Assembly (NCBI GenBank): GCA_036927565.1 | Contig: JAYESD010000010.1 | Coordinates: forward strand, 38,371,298-38,435,297 | Reading direction: 5' to 3' | Source: Tuctoria greenei | Lineage: Eukaryota > Streptophyta > Magnoliopsida > Poales > Poaceae | DNA: 64,000 bases | Part shown: in pieces, positions 22,207-34,500 of the stretch | Layout of the letters: the number at the start of each line of letters is the position of its first letter | Numbering within the stretch: the stretch's first letter is position 1 | Program-made: the position numbers and the translations under genes | The notes under the pieces: generated by a model | The model's input: only the letters and a program-made list of their open reading frames with translations | Databases searched by the model: none | Told to the model about the DNA's origin: nothing

Positions 22207-22563
22207 ATGGGCTGCGTCTTTGGCCGCGCGGCCGCCTGGTCGTCATCTCCCCCGGCGGCGGCGCCGAGGAAGAGGCCGGGAAGGAGCAAGGAAAAGGTGT
22301 CGCCGCAGTCCTCCGTGGCGGCGGAGGCGTCGGCCGCTTCACACTCCGCCGCCGGCGGCGACAGGTTTTCACCTCCAGCGAGACTGAGGAGGCGGCTCGG
22401 GGGGCGCAGGGCCGCGGCGGGGCCCAGGCACGGTTGCATCCCCGCGTCCGCCGCGACAGATCAGCTCGCCGCCGGGTGGCCGCCCTGGCTCGTCGCCGTC
22501 GCCGGGGAGGCGCTACGGGGATGGGCCCCGCGCCGCGCTGACACGTTCGAGAAGCTCAATAAG
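22207..22563 (+). CDS. Kinase exon 1
   Basis: Codes for residues 1-119. Very GC-rich, as grass first exons often are. It holds the MGC acylation signal, a low-complexity Ala/Pro/Arg stretch, and the conserved GWPPWLVAVAGEAL ... FEKLNK block that leads into the kinase domain in this family. It ends AATAAG at a GTATATGTG donor, phase 0. Confidence 0.88.
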
Positions 22564-25500
22564 GTATATGTGCGGATTGGCGACCTTATCCTGCTCTGAA
22601 ATTTACAAAGTCTCGTCGTCGTGCTGCTAGTGTCCTGATAACCCATCCGGCTATTCATTCTTAGATAGGGTCGGGCACATACAGTAACGTGTACCGGGCG
22701 CGAGACACCTTCACGGGCCGCATCGTGGCGCTCAAGAAGGTCCGCTTTGACAATCTTGAACCTGAGAGCGTCAAGTTCATGGCCCGGGAGATACTGATCC
22801 TGAGGAGGCTCGACCACCCTAATGTTGTCAAATTGGAGGGCCTGGTGACCTCTAGGATGTCCTGTAGCCTGTACCTCGTGTTTGAGTACATGGAGCATGA
22901 CCTTGCTGGGCTTGCAGCGAGCCCTGATATCAAGTTTTCATTGCCTCAGGTGTGTGGTTTGATTTCTGTCTCAAGGTGGATTGCTTGTTGGAATTATGTG
23001 AATTTGATGTCTGTGTGTTGTCTCGCAGATAAAATGTTACATGCAGCAGCTATTGTTGGGGCTTGAGCATTGTCATGAAAATAATGTATTGCATCGGGAC
23101 ATCAAGGGGTCAAACTTGTTGCTCGATAATAATGGGATTCTTAAGATTGCGGATTTTGGGTTGGCGACATTCTTTGATCCACGGCATAAGCGGCCAATGA
23201 CGAGCCGGGTGGTCACTCTATGGTATCGGCCACCGGAATTGTTACTAGGTGCAACTGATTATGGTGTAGGTGTGGATTTGTGGAGTGCTGGGTGCATTCT
23301 GGCTGAGCTCCTTTATGGGAAGCCCATAATGCCTGGGCGCACTGAGGTGAGGACCAGAAACGTGGCCCAACTACCATATTACTTTCTGCTGGTCAAATCT
23401 TGTACATCAACTGTTACCATTATACAAAGAAATTTGTAGTGGTGGGCTGGTGGCTGAAAATATTGACATTTACATCCGATTTTCTGATGATTGCTGTGGC
23501 TGCAGTATTCCAAACGGTTTCTAATTTCCTCTTTCTTAATGTTTTTTCTCAAACAGGTAGTTATTTGTGCCCATATCATTGTCACTTAGGGGAAGATATG
23601 AATGATGTTTTGGCCTTATTCTAAAGTCTGCGTAATGTTCTTCCTAAGGAAATGCACTATCATTGGTTGTTGCCAACATGAATTTAGTTAAAACTTCTGT
23701 TGACAAACATGCTTCTTTCTTTTCAACTAAACATGCTTGTCCTTTACACAATTAGTTTATATGTGCAGTTATGTTCGTTTTTGAAATTTTGCCAATGTGT
23801 TAGCCTCTTGATAGCTGGTCACGTAACTGGTGCTGGTCAGATTAGGCTTTATTAATTTTAAATAGTGAGCACTTTCCCTGTTTGGTAGATCATTTGGCTT
23901 TATCAAATATGACAGCCACTTCCTGCAGTCATGAATATTTCCATTATGTGGTTTCTCTTTCATACCAGCCAAAACCTGTCATGTTGTGCAACCAATTGTT
24001 TTTAGGATTTTGTCCTGCTACTAAAGTTCTTAGAAACTATTCCTGATCATTACTCAATACATAATTATCTAGAGCATCCAAAAGCCATATACATGACCAA
24101 TGTTACTAAAAACCAGTTTGGTTTTATGCCTGAGAGATCTACTATGGAGGCAATTTTCCTATTCCGTCAGCTTATGGAGAGATACAGGGAGAAAAAGGAT
24201 CTACATATGGTCTTCATTGACTTGGAGAAGGCATACAATAAAAACTCCGCCTATGTTGTAATGACATAGCCAGTCCCAAGCCCGAATAAAGGAGGAGGGG
24301 TTGTCATAGGCTTGGCGAGCCAACAACTATACTTAGTCATTCTCATGGAAATGAAACCCATTAGATAGATATTTGTTGGGGCGTAACCCTCTTAGCGACT
24401 CGCCATAACGGAAGCCAGGCATGGTGTTAAGTGGGCAAGGGCCGGGTCGCCACCGCCTAAGTGGCGTGCCATATCAGAACCCGAATGTGGTGTTAAATGG
24501 GCAAGGGCTGGATCACCACAACTTTAGTGGCGCGCTACATCATCGCTTGGATGTAGTGATAAGTAAGCAAGGGTCTTTGCATCTTACTCGACGAATGCGA
24601 AAGGTAAGGAAGCTAGTCGACGGAACTAGGTTTCAGGTGGGTAGTTGGAATGTAGGATCCTTGACGGGAAAGTTACGATAGTTAGTGGACGTTGCGATTA
24701 GGAGACGTGTAAATATCCTTTGTGTACAAGAGACTAGATGGGCGGGTTAAAAGGCGAGAGAGGTCGAGAATACCGGTTTCAAGCTTTGGTATTTTGGCTC
24801 GACTGGGACTAGGAATGGCGTGGGCATCCTAATTGATAAGAGCCTCAAGGATGGAGTAGTGTATGTCCGTATACGAGGGGATAGGATCATCCTAGTTAAG
24901 GTAGTTGTGGGGGATCTTATCTTGAATGTCATTAGTGCTTATGCACCACAAGTTGGACTCGACATGAGCACTAAGAGACAATTTTGGGAGGACTTGGAGG
25001 ATATGGTTAGTAGTGTACCAATGGCCAAGAAGCTCTTTATAGGAGATCTCAATGACCATGTAGGTACAACTAGGCTTTGAGGGGATACACGGAGGTTTTG
25101 GGTGTGGCGATAGAAACCAGGAGGGTGACATTCTAGACTTTGCCGTAGCCTATGACCTATTTGTAGCTAACACCCTCTTTAGGAAGAGGTTATCTCACTT
25201 AGTGACCTTTACTAGTGCCCAAAATTCTAGCCAAATCGCCTATATCCTCACCAGGAGAAGGGAGAGGGGTCATGTTTAGATTGTAAGGTGATCCATGGGG
25301 GGTGTGTTGTACCACAACATAAATTGTGGCAGTCGACTTTCGTTTCCACGCGCGTGTCACGAGACAAAGGTGCTAAAACCGCAAGAACAAAGTGGTGGAA
25401 GTTGAAGCGTGAAGCGCAACAATCATTCAAAAGGAGGATGATCACAGAAGGACTTTGGAGCGACGAGGAAGATGCAAATAGCATGTGGGTGAAGATGGTG

Positions 25501-28500
25501 ACTTACATTAGAAAGGTAGCTAGGGAGGTGCTTGGGTGGACAAAAGGTAAGAAACTTGTAGATAAAAACACTTGATGGTGGAATGAGGATGTACAAAAAG
25601 CCATTAAGGAGAGGAGTCCTATAAGAGTTGACATCGTGAGAGAAGCGCAAGCAACATGGCGAAGTATAAAGAGGCTAAGAAAAATGCAAGGCGTGTTGTT
25701 AGTAAAGCAAGGGGACAAGCCTATGATGCATTATATGAGAGAGTAGGGACAAAGAAAGCCGAAAAGGACATATACAAGATAGCGAAACTTCGCGAGAGGA
25801 ATGTGAGGGATCTCAATCAAGTCAAATGCATTAAGGATGAGGCAAATCAAATTCTATTGAAGGATGAAGAGATTAGGAACAGATGGCGGGACTACTTCGA
25901 TGAACTATTCAATGAAGGGAATGAGAGCATTAGGTTCGAGTTAGATGACTCATTTGATGACACTAATAGACGATTCTTGCGGAGGATACAAGAGTCTGAG
26001 GTTAGAGAGACCTTAAAAAGGCCCTCGGTCCCGATGATGTCGTCATTGAGATGTGGAGATGTCTGGGGGATGTAGCAATAGTATGACTCACTAAACTATT
26101 CAACCACATTTTTCATTCAAACAAAATGCTTGAAGGGTGGCGGAAAGATATTTTAATACCCATCTTCAAGAATAAAGGAGATGTTCAAAGTTGTATTAAT
26201 TACCGAAGAATTAAGCTTATTACCCATATTATGAAGCTCTGGAGAGAGTGATTGAACACCGCTTGCGGAGAGTGACCAATGTCACTAAAAACCAATTTGG
26301 TTTTATGCCTGCGAGGTCTACTATGGACTATGGAGGCGATTTTCCTACTCCGTTAACTTATGGAGAGATATAGAGAGCAAAAGAAAGATCTACAAATGGT
26401 CTTCATTGACTTGGAGAATGCATACGATAAGGTACCAAGGCCGGTCATGTGGTGGGCGCTAGAGAAACAAAAAGTCCGAACAAAGTGCGTTAACCTTATC
26501 AAGTATATGTACGGTAATATGGTGACAAGTGTGCGCGTAAGTGATAGTGAGACCAATACTTTTCCTATCATAGTAGGTCTACACCAAGGATCAACCTTAA
26601 GCCCATACATCTTTTCCTTAGTGATGGATGAGGTGTCGAAGGATATACAAAAGGATATCCCTTGGTGTATGCACTTTGCTGATGATGTAGTGTCGGTAGA
26701 TGAGATTATGGATGGCGTTGATAAAAAATTGGAGCTGTGGAGGTAGACCTTATAGTCCAAGGGGTTTAGACTTAGTAGAACCAAGACCGAGTATACAAGG
26801 TGCGACTTTAGTGATGTCGGGTGCAACGCGGGAAATGTTAGTCTACAAGGACAAGTAGTACCTAGGAGGGATATATTTTGATATTTAGGATCAATGTTAC
26901 AAAGCAATGGCGATATTGACGAAGATGTTTGCCACAGGATCAAGATCGCATGAATGAAGTGGCGACAAACATTTGAGATCTTATGTGATAAGGTCTCACA
27001 AAAACTGAAAGAAAAATTCTATATGACGGTGATCAGACCCGCAATGCTTTACGGACCAGAATGTTGGCCAACTAAAACGCAACATGTCCAACAAATGAGT
27101 GTTGCAGAGATGCACATGCTACGGTGGATGTACGGTCACACAAGAAGAGACAAAATTAGGAACGAGGTGGTACGTGATAGGGTAGGAGTGACACCGATTG
27201 AGGAAAAGCTAGTCCAACATCGCCTACGGTGGTTTGGGCATATCCAACGGAGACCCTCAAAAGCACCGGTTAACATTGGGATTATAAAGAGTAGAGAAAA
27301 TTTTAGAAGAGGCAGATGTCGATCAAAGTTGACATGGCAAGGGGCAGTGAAGCGAGACTTAAAGGAGTGAGACATATCTAGAGATTTGGCTCATGATAGA
27401 ACCACATGGAAATTAGCAATTCATGTGCCAGAATCTTAGTTTATTTGTATTTTATTACTCTTATCTTCTTTTTTAATATTCTATTTCTAAAATAAATAAA
27501 ATTCAGAATCTTATTTATTTGTATTTTTTACTCTCATCTTATTTTCTATTACTTCTCTTTAAAAATTGTTGTGTTTCATTTCTAGCCAACCCCAACTTGC
27601 TTGGGACAAATGCTTGATTGTTGTTGTTGTTGTTGATCCAAAAGCCATATACATGTAAGCAATCAAGTCCCTGTTATTCTCCTCCGATAAAGAGACTCTT
27701 GTATTAAACCAAGAATTTGTGGCTCTTGTGCATTTCTTGTTGATGAAATAAGTAATCTGTTTCCATAAGATAAATAGATAAAACAGAAAATAATCTCTTA
27801 CCATGAATAAGTAATCTGGCCCTGAGGTTAATGTATGTCTATGCATGATTCTTTGATAAGGATCGTTGAGGTTCACCTTGTTCGTGGGCAGCCACTTAGG
27901 GGTCTTTTCTTGACCATTAATGCAATGCCTTCAGGATGTCTCTCCCCGTGGGTCAAGTTTTCCTTTTAGGATGGTTGTGATGTCATTTGCCTGCTACCTT
28001 GCTGTTTTCATACATGAATCATATAGGTTTATTAGTTCACTAAAACAATAGTCCTTAAATTACCTGTTTGTTGAAGATGCTCCAGGCCTCCCAACTACCA
28101 GATAATTTCTTTAATGCCACACTTTAAGGCTGCTAATTCATAACAAGATTCTGCCTATTGAGTGAACTCATCACTTATCTTTTTTCCAATTCAAGGTGAA
28201 CCCTGAAGGAATTACTCATAATATGTCCAACTTTTTATGTTTTGCTTTGCCATATTTGCTAGCCTAAAGGCAATTACTTGGTTCCTAAAGTGAAATATAC
28301 ACTTTCACCAGGTAGAACAGTTGCACAAGATTTTCAAGCTATGTGGTTCCCCCTCAGAGGAGTATTGGAAGAAGTCTAAACTGCCACATGCAACAATATT
28401 CAAGCCCCAGCAGCCCTATAAACGTTGCATAAGGGAGACATTTAAAAATTTTCCTCCATTTACGCTACCATTGGTTGAAACTCTGCTTGCAATTGATCCA

Positions 28501-31500
28501 GCTGAGCGCCAAACTGCTAGAGCTGCATTACAAAGTGAAGTAAGTTCCTATCCATGCTTTCATTATTATCCTAGTTGTAAGGAAAATTCCATGGTGTCTA
28601 ACATGATTTTTGTGGCATTGTGGCATCCTGGGACGACCCACCTCCTCATAGCATCTTGGCGTCGCCTAGGTGTTGTGACATAATTAAAACTATGTGGCAT
28701 CCTGTGGCGACCCACAACTGTCATAATGCCTAGGTGACACCACAAAAACATGGGTGTCTAATCAGGAACGCTAGCATGAAGCAAAGTGGCTAACCTATGA
28801 GTCATACAATCCTAGCGAACATTGAATTCAATATGGGATGTTCTGTTCTTCACCCTGGTGCAAATTTTTTTTTATGCTCGTAGTATGCAATTGTGAAAGC
28901 ATTCCCAAAGGACTATTTTGTAGCATACATGATTACATGCATTTTTAATATATTTCTGTTCTCTTCTCTAAGAGGAGTCTTGAAATTTTAAGCTGGAGTT
29001 TAGATATGAAGATGAAAATCCTGCTTATTTTTTTTTTTCAAGTTTTGCTCCATTCGAGGCATCCATCAACTTCCAATTGAATTCTAGAAAAGCATTTGCT
29101 TTTCAATGTTAAATTAGTGTCTATTAGTGGAGCAGCGCACACTTATAAAATTGTCTGTTTGTTTTTTCAAGGTTCCAAAAGGCGCTAGGTGGGCGGTGAC
29201 CCTCCGCCTAGAGCCTAGGTGTTTTGTACTGTAGCAATGGTGGATTCTAAAATTTCCGAAATACAGCAGTAAATGCATATTTCTAATGTTCTGTGCTGAT
29301 TTTCCTCGGCCCTAGCCTCTTTGGCAACCCCGGGCCTCCTCTCTGCCCTAGCCTCTTTGGCAGCCCAGCCAAGAACCTCTTTTGATGGATTCACCTCCCG
29401 AGTGCTGATGGGCGCCTCACTATATTAGCAAACACTTGCCTGCTGTAATAAATAAATCAATGCGGGAGTTTATTGCACATTATAGCACGAGCATTAGTGT
29501 GCTGTAATGTGTGTTAGTAAACGTATTATAGCGCAAGCGTTAGTGTGTTGTAATGTGTGTGTTAGTACACATTATGGCGCAAGCATTAGTGTGGTGTAAT
29601 GTGTGTGTTAGTACACGTATTAGTGTGGTGTAATATGTGTGTTAGTGCACATATTATGGCCCGCTCATTAGTCTGTTGTAACCAATGGAAGATAATTAGT
29701 GGATTAATTAACCCCATAGGAGTAGGTACACATATATAGCCCCATAGGAGCTGGTACATGGGTCTAGCCCAACACATATAGTCCAACCCGCCCCCCCCCC
29801 CCCCCTCCTCCCGCAGTCCCAACATCTAGCCACAACAGATACTGAGACTGGACCGAAACTCCGAAAACAAAGACGACGGTAGACCCTTCGTGAAGATGCC
29901 GGCGAACCGCGACGTCGTCGGGACGTTGAGAACCCGTACCTCGCCACGTGCAACCCGCTCACGAACAAAATCGAGGTCGATCTCCACATGCTTCGTGCGC
30001 TGATGCTGGACGGGGTTGGTGGAGAGGTAGACGGCGCTGACGTTGTCGCAGTAGACCAACGTGCTCCAGGCGACGAGGGAGTGGAGCTCCTGAAGAAGCT
30101 GCTGAAGCCAGGAAGCCTCAGCCACGCCGTTAGCCACGGCGCGGTACTCTGCCTCTGCACTCGAGCGCGACACCACAGGCTGCCGCTTTGAGGACCAGGA
30201 GACGAGGTTCCCGCCCAGGAAGACGACGTAGCCCGAGGTGGACTGACGGGTGTCTGGACAGCCTGCCCAGTCAGCGTCGGTGTAGACGACCAACTCGGAC
30301 ACCGAGTCACGTCGAAGGAGGAGGCCCTGGTCGAGGGTGCCGCGTAGGTATCGAAGGATCCGCTTCACAGCGGTGAGGTGCGGCTCCTGTTGGTCATGCA
30401 TGTGAAGGCACACCTGCTGAACCGCATAGGAGATATCTGGCCTGGTGAAGGTGAGGTACTGAAGTGCACCTGCAAGACTCCTGTAGGCGGTCGGGTCACT
30501 GACGGGTGTCCCGTCGGCAGAGGAGACCTTTGCCTGAGTATCCACCGGCGTGGAACACGGCTTACACTTAGCCATCCCCGCTCGCTCGAGGATGTCCAGA
30601 TAGTACTGCCGCTGGTGAAGGAACAAGCCGCCTGGGCGGCCCTCGACCGCAATACCCAGGAAGTGGTGAAGCTGATCCAAGTCCTTCATAGCGAACTCCT
30701 GCTGCAAGGCAGAGATCGTACGTTGAAGGAGAGCTGCACTGGACGCCGTCAGTACAATGTTATCGACGCACAAGAGAAGGTAAGCAGTGTCACCCCCCCC
30801 CCCCCCCCCCCACCCGTCGATAGACAAACAGCGACGTGTCCGACTTGACCTCAATGAAACCCAACGAGGCCAGGAAGGAGGCAAATCGACTGTACCAAGC
30901 TCGAGGTGCCTGCTTCAAACCGTATAAGGATTTGTTCAGCTTGCAGACCATGTATGAATGAGCTAAATCAACAAACCCTGTCGACTGACTGCAGTACACT
31001 GTCTCCGTCAGAGTGTCGTGGAGGAAGGCATTCTTGATGTCCAGCTGGTGGACGGGCCAAGAACGCGAGAGAGCCAGCGACAGAACGGTACGAACCGTCA
31101 CCGGCTTCACCACCGGACTGAAGGTCTCGTCGTAGTCAACTCCAGAGCGCTTTGTAAAGCCCCGAAGTACCCATCGAGCCGTATATCTCTCCAGCGAACC
31201 ATCCACCTTCTTCTTGTGCGTGAACACTCACTTGCCTGTGACAACATTACCACGACTCGGACGGGGCACGAAGTCCTAGGTCCGGTTGGCAAGTAGGGCC
31301 GCATACTCTTCCTCCATAGCGCGACGCCGGTGAGGGTCGGCGAGAGCGCTGCGGACGGAAGACGGTATAGGCGATATCGAAGAGGAGGGTGGAGGCGTCG
31401 TCGACGAGAGGACGACCCCGGGGAAACGCTCAACCGACCGAAGGACCCTAGCTGCACGTCGAGTCACCATCGGGTGGATGTGCCCTGGGTCCCAGTAGAG

Positions 31501-34500
31501 CAGAGGCGGGTGGTACACCAGGTGTTCGGGGCGAGCAGGAGTCGGGTCACCAACCCACTCTCATCGTTGATAGACAAGAGCAGGGTCGACAAACCGTGGT
31601 ACCGTGGCCACGCGTGGCGCTCCGAGTGACGTCAAAGACACCGAGGCCGCGCGTGGCGCGACATTAGAAGTCGGAGACGCAGGGTTGCGCGTGGCGCAGC
31701 AGTAGAGGTCGGAGACGACGGGTTCGCACATGGCGCGGCTGTGGAGGCCGGGGACGCCAGAGCTGCGCGTGGCAGAGCTGAGAAAGTCGAGGATGTCGGG
31801 GCTGCGCATGGCGCGGCTGTGGAGGTCGGGGACGCTGGGGCCGCACATGGTGCAACCAAGGGGGTCGGAGACCCCGGGGACGACGAAGCTGCTAGAGTCT
31901 GAGCACCAAACCGTGCTCGTCACCGGTAGACGAGAGCAGAGTCAGTGAACCGAGACGCCGGGGCTGCGGGAGGCACAACCGGTGGTGCCTGAGGGGTAGC
32001 ATTCGTCGTCGGAGACGCTGGGGCCGCATGAGGCGCGGCCCCCCGAACGCCGAGGACGTCGGTGCCATGCGTGGTGCAGCGGGTGTCGTACCTGCAGAAA
32101 AAGGCCAAGGCAACCGTGGTGTAGTAGCCTTGGTGTCAGTAGAAAACAGGGAGCCCAACTCTACGACTGAAATAGAGGAGGAAGTGGAGAAAGGAAAAGA
32201 GGACTCGTCGAAGATGACGTGTCGAGAGATCAAGATACAGTGAGTGTTGAGATCCAGACAACGATACCCCTTATGATCGAGAGAGTACCCAAAGAAGACA
32301 CACCGAGTGGAATGAGGCGCGAGCTTATGTGGAGCCATAGCAGAAAGGTTAGGGTAGTAAGCACACCCGAAAACTCAAAGGTGGTCGTAAAGAGGGGTGG
32401 TGCCATACAAGGCAAAGTAAGGGGTAGGTGCACGAGTCGCCTTCGTGGGAAGGCGATTAATGAGAAAGGTGGAGGTGTGGAACGCCTCTACCCAGTATCG
32501 AGTAGGAATAGAGGCCTGAAACATCAGGGACCGCATAACATCATTGGTGGTGCGAATCATACGCTCTGCCTTGCCATTCTGAGGAGAGGTATATGGACAA
32601 GACATGCGCAACTGGACACCATGTGCAAGTAGAAAGTTACGGAGCGCCGAGTTGTCAAACTCGCGTCCGTTATCGCACTGGAGAGCTCGAACAGTGCGTC
32701 CGAATTGGGTGGATACCCAAACGAAGAAGTGAGAAAGAGTGACGTATGTCTCAGACTTCAATTGTAAGGGAAAAGTCCAGGAAAAATGCGAGAAATCATC
32801 AATCACCACCAAGTAATACTTAAATCCTGAAACACTGATAATAGGAGATGTCCACAAATCACAATGAATGAGATCAAAGGAGTGCTCAACATGAGTCACA
32901 TACGTCGGAAACGGAAATCGAACATGGCGACCAAGCTGACAAGCATGACATAAAGACTCATGTGTACCCCTAGTACACGAGATAACTGAACTACTAGACA
33001 ACTTGGACATAGCATCGACGTCAGGATGACCAAGCTGGCGTTGCCAAGTGGTGGACGAAGCTGTCGTAATCAGAGCAAAAGTCGGAGACGCAGCGGAAGT
33101 AGGAAGTCGAAGCGTGTATAGGGGCCTCGGGCTATCACATCGAAGAAGACGACGTCGGGTGGAAAGATCCTTCACAGATAAACCAAAAGGATCAAACTCA
33201 ACAAAAACATTATTATCAGTGGTAAAACGACGAATAGAAAGCAAATTCCGAATGATATCCGGAGCGACAAGAATGTTGTTAAGCTAGAAAGAATCCGAAG
33301 ATCCCGAATCACCTACTGAGGTGACTCGAAGAACAGACCCATTCCCGACAACAATAGATGAAGGAAAAGAAGGGTGGGGAGGGTGGGTAGAAGAGAGTAT
33401 ACCAGCGTCAGGAGTGGTTTGGTACGAAGCTCCGGAATCAGCCACCCAGTCAGCAGCGGGTGGCGTGAGGTGCATGGTGCTGAACAAAGACGCCAGTGAC
33501 TGGCGGTCCCACACCGGGGGCAACTCCTGGAACGGTGCCGGTGACTCCGAGTACCCCACAAGGTAGTCAATGCCCCCGTAGACCTGAGTCGACGGTCCAC
33601 CGGCAGGGTAGGCTGGTCCACCATAGCCCGGATGGGCGACGTACGCCGGCTGAGGACGCGACGAACGTGGAGCTGGAAGACCCGGAGACGGCCCATGCCA
33701 CATAGATATCTGGTCGGTCCACGGGTTGTAGGGTGTGGGCCAAGGCGCTCCTCCCCGACCGATGCCACCACTACCACCACCACCAGTAGCAGGAGCAGGA
33801 GCCGTAGTGCTGCCAATACCAACGCCTCGGCCACCGCGCTTACCGCGATGGCGACGATTACCACCCCCAGAGCCTGCAGGAGCAGCTGGTGTGGTAGGCG
33901 GAGCAGGAGGTCGCGGCGGTGGTCCACCAGAAGCAGGAGGCCGTGGAGACTGCCCAGAGCTGTAGAAAGCTGTGGCAGGCCCGGAGCCAGCAGGGCCACC
34001 GGAAGTGAGCTCCTCGAGCTCAAGGTCAGACCAGATCTTCTCGAAGGTCGGGGGCGGCTCCACACGAAGGAGCCAGGAGCGAAGGTGGCAGTAGCGCTCA
34101 TTCAGGCCCTGAAGGACCCGAAGGACGAGCGTGTTGTCAGCAACCGGCTCGCCAAGGTTGCGTAGGTCGTCAGCCATGCCCTTCATCTCCCTGCAGTAGG
34201 CGGAGATAGGGCGGTCGACCTAGACGGTGTTCTGGAACCGCACGTTGATGTGTAGAGCACGAGTTGCACGGTTCCCCAGAAAGTGCTGCTCAAGCACCAA
34301 CCACGCCTGACGCGTGGTACCGCCACTGCGCTGTCCGACGATGTCGTGTAGCTCGTCGGAGAGGGACCCAAGGATCCAGGCTAGGACCAGACTATCCATG
34401 CTGATCCAAGAATCATCCAACGGGGAGCCCTCCCGTTGAATGTGATCCTCGAGAAGGTACCGCCTCAACGTGAGGAGAAACACGTGACGCCAGCGGGCGT

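Larger units (their letters stand above)
24096..27635 (+). mobile_element. RTE-type LINE, decayed (3,540 bp)
   Basis: A non-LTR retrotransposon with an apurinic endonuclease, reverse transcriptase and a short C-terminal region, ending in a TTG-repeat tail (27616-27635) rather than poly-A, the RTE signature. It is flanked by 20-bp direct repeats. The first ~145 bp (24096 to about 24240) are not the element's 5' end. They duplicate the RT segment at 26277-26425 with roughly one change in ten, so the insertion is chimeric. The full-length 5' region starts near 24241. Many stops and frameshifts make it inactive. It lies in the sense direction of the kinase gene. Confidence 0.9.
23347..28311 (+). 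other. Kinase intron 3 (4,965 bp, LINE-bearing)
   Basis: GTGAGG donor and CACCAG acceptor. Outside the LINE (24096-27635) the remaining 1.4 kb (23347-24075 and 27656-28311) is T-rich intron sequence with nothing recognisable. Intron size without the LINE and one target copy would be about 1.4 kb. Confidence 0.9.

Noticed and set aside
26360..27370. Possible host gene with a reverse transcriptase-like domain in intron 3
   Set aside because: The 20-bp target duplicates, the TTG tail and the order endonuclease-RT show that it is a LINE insertion.
29484..29680. Regular repeats of about 46 bp that look like a CRISPR array
   Set aside because: Units are contiguous and diverged, without unique spacers, and lie inside a plant LTR.
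33313..34165. Long ORFs in other frames over the copia gag/protease (both strands)
   Set aside because: GC-rich shadow frames. The real frame is fixed by VADSGAS and the gag motifs.
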